Shown: positions 63,591 to 64,000 of the stretch, in pieces | How positions within the stretch are numbered: the first letter of the stretch is position 1 | Layout of the letters: the number at the start of each line of letters is the position of its first letter | Source: an uncultured Pelagibacteraceae bacterium | GTDB taxonomy: Bacteria > Pseudomonadota > Alphaproteobacteria > Pelagibacterales > Pelagibacteraceae | NCBI GenBank assembly: GCA_902623975.1 | Contig: CACNVR010000004.1 | Span: forward strand, 38,807-102,806 | Direction of reading: 5' to 3' | Length of the DNA stretch: 64,000 bases | Notes under the pieces: generated by a model | Database searches by the model: none | What the model saw: only the letters and a program-made list of their open reading frames with translations | Told to the model about the DNA's origin: nothing | Program-made: the position numbers and the translations under genes

Positions 63591-64000
63591 TATGAGCTAA
63601 TTTGATTAGCTTTTTCATTATTTTGAACGATTGTCATAATGTGTTTTGCTTTTTGAAAGTCAGAGTCTCTAGCCATCATATTATCACTTAAATATCTTTT
63701 CCAGTCTTTTGAACCAACTTGACCATGATACAATCCAACAGTGTGTCTCATAATATGATTTACTTTTGTGCCTAATTTAACTTCTTTGTCTAAATATTCT
63801 AAAAGTTTTTCTGCTACTTGCTCTCTAGACGGGTTATTTTTTGTTTTAAATATTTCTTTTTCAATTTCCACTAAAGAGTATGGATTTTGATAAATGGATC
63901 TTCCAATCATTACACCATCACAAAAATTTAAATGATTATTAATCTCAGATATTTCAGAAATACCTCCATTAATTATAATTTCTAAATTTGGATTTTTCTT
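63590..64000 (-). CDS. dusA: tRNA-dihydrouridine synthase (DusA-type), C-terminal part, cut by window end
   Basis: FMN enzyme that reduces uridine in the tRNA D loop. The frame is open to the window edge, so the N-terminus lies beyond 64000. The 136 visible residues include EIIINGGIS, CDGVMIGRSIYQNPYSL (phosphate-binding region of the TIM barrel) and the helical C-terminal domain with MRHTVGLYHGQVGSKDWKR, typical of DusA rather than DusB. The internal ATG at 63910 is not the start. Confidence 0.9.
   Translation of the reverse strand, partial: KKNPNLEIIINGGISEISEINNHLNFCDGVMIGRSIYQNPYSLVEIEKEIFKTKNNPSREQVAEKLLEYLDKEVKLGTKVNHIMRHTVGLYHGQVGSKDWKRYLSDNMMARDSDFQKAKHIMTIVQNNEKANQISS

Noticed and set aside
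1..64000. CRISPR array, prophage, transposase, toxin-antitoxin or defence island
   Set aside because: No spaced direct repeats, integrase, transposase, phage structural or nuclease-defence genes were seen; nearly all genes are core metabolism or housekeeping.

Overview
This is a very AT-rich, tightly packed bacterial window. It looks like a streamlined marine alphaproteobacterium of the SAR11 clade (Pelagibacterales; 'Candidatus Pelagibacter'-like). The basis is base composition, poly-A/T-rich coding sequence, very short or overlapping intergenic spaces, short versions of many proteins (ProRS, BirA, CdsA), an alphaproteobacterial SOS box (GAAC-N7-GAAC) in front of lexA, a single LolC/E-type permease, and the gene order trpG-trpD-trpC-lexA-gltX. 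I ran no database search, so the taxonomic call is inference.

Layout. 1-4387 (+): end of trpG, then trpD, trpC, lexA and gltX. 4364-39755 (-): about 35 consecutive genes on one strand. In transcription order these are the complete 14-gene NADH dehydrogenase operon nuoA-N, then birA, coaX, rnj, a DUF1467 gene, proS, lolC/E, lolD and dnaE, followed by the rpsB-tsf-frr-uppS-cdsA-dxr-bamA-skp-fabZ-lpxD-lpxA-lpxI-lpxB translation/envelope/lipid A cluster. 39870-40083: tRNA-Asp and tRNA-Val with a good promoter. 40173-46969 (-): an FkbM methyltransferase, then the protein quality-control genes lon, clpX, clpP and tig, with tRNA-Leu directly upstream of tig. 47153-50829: small genes in mixed orientation (DUF1289, small membrane and exported proteins, histidine phosphatase, family 5 uracil-DNA glycosylase, YbgC thioesterase, DUF3047). 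50823-57916: a TRAP transporter (dctPQM) with an NCS1 permease and an SDR dehydrogenase, divergent from a GMC oxidoreductase; this is the most metabolically distinctive locus. 57916-64000: TerC-family protein, second SDR, M23 peptidase, FAH-type hydratase, a highly charged helical protein, a lipoprotein, a DUF2061 protein with a hairpin-rich leader, a TauE/SafE permease, and the C-terminus of a DusA-type tRNA-dihydrouridine synthase.

Three genes (trpD, lpxI, tsf) carry single-base homopolymer insertions that break otherwise complete reading frames: five events, all +1 and all in the first 15 kb. Because tsf is normally essential, sequencing or assembly error is the simplest explanation; transcriptional slippage is a less likely alternative.

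I see no CRISPR array, prophage, insertion sequence, toxin-antitoxin pair or obvious new defence system. The observations most worth following up are a Fur-like operator over the nuo promoter, a candidate bistable RNA leader before the DUF2061 gene, a 13-bp promoter-like motif shared by two neighbouring genes, a tandem repeat upstream of clpX, and the TRAP/NCS1/SDR/GMC catabolic locus.
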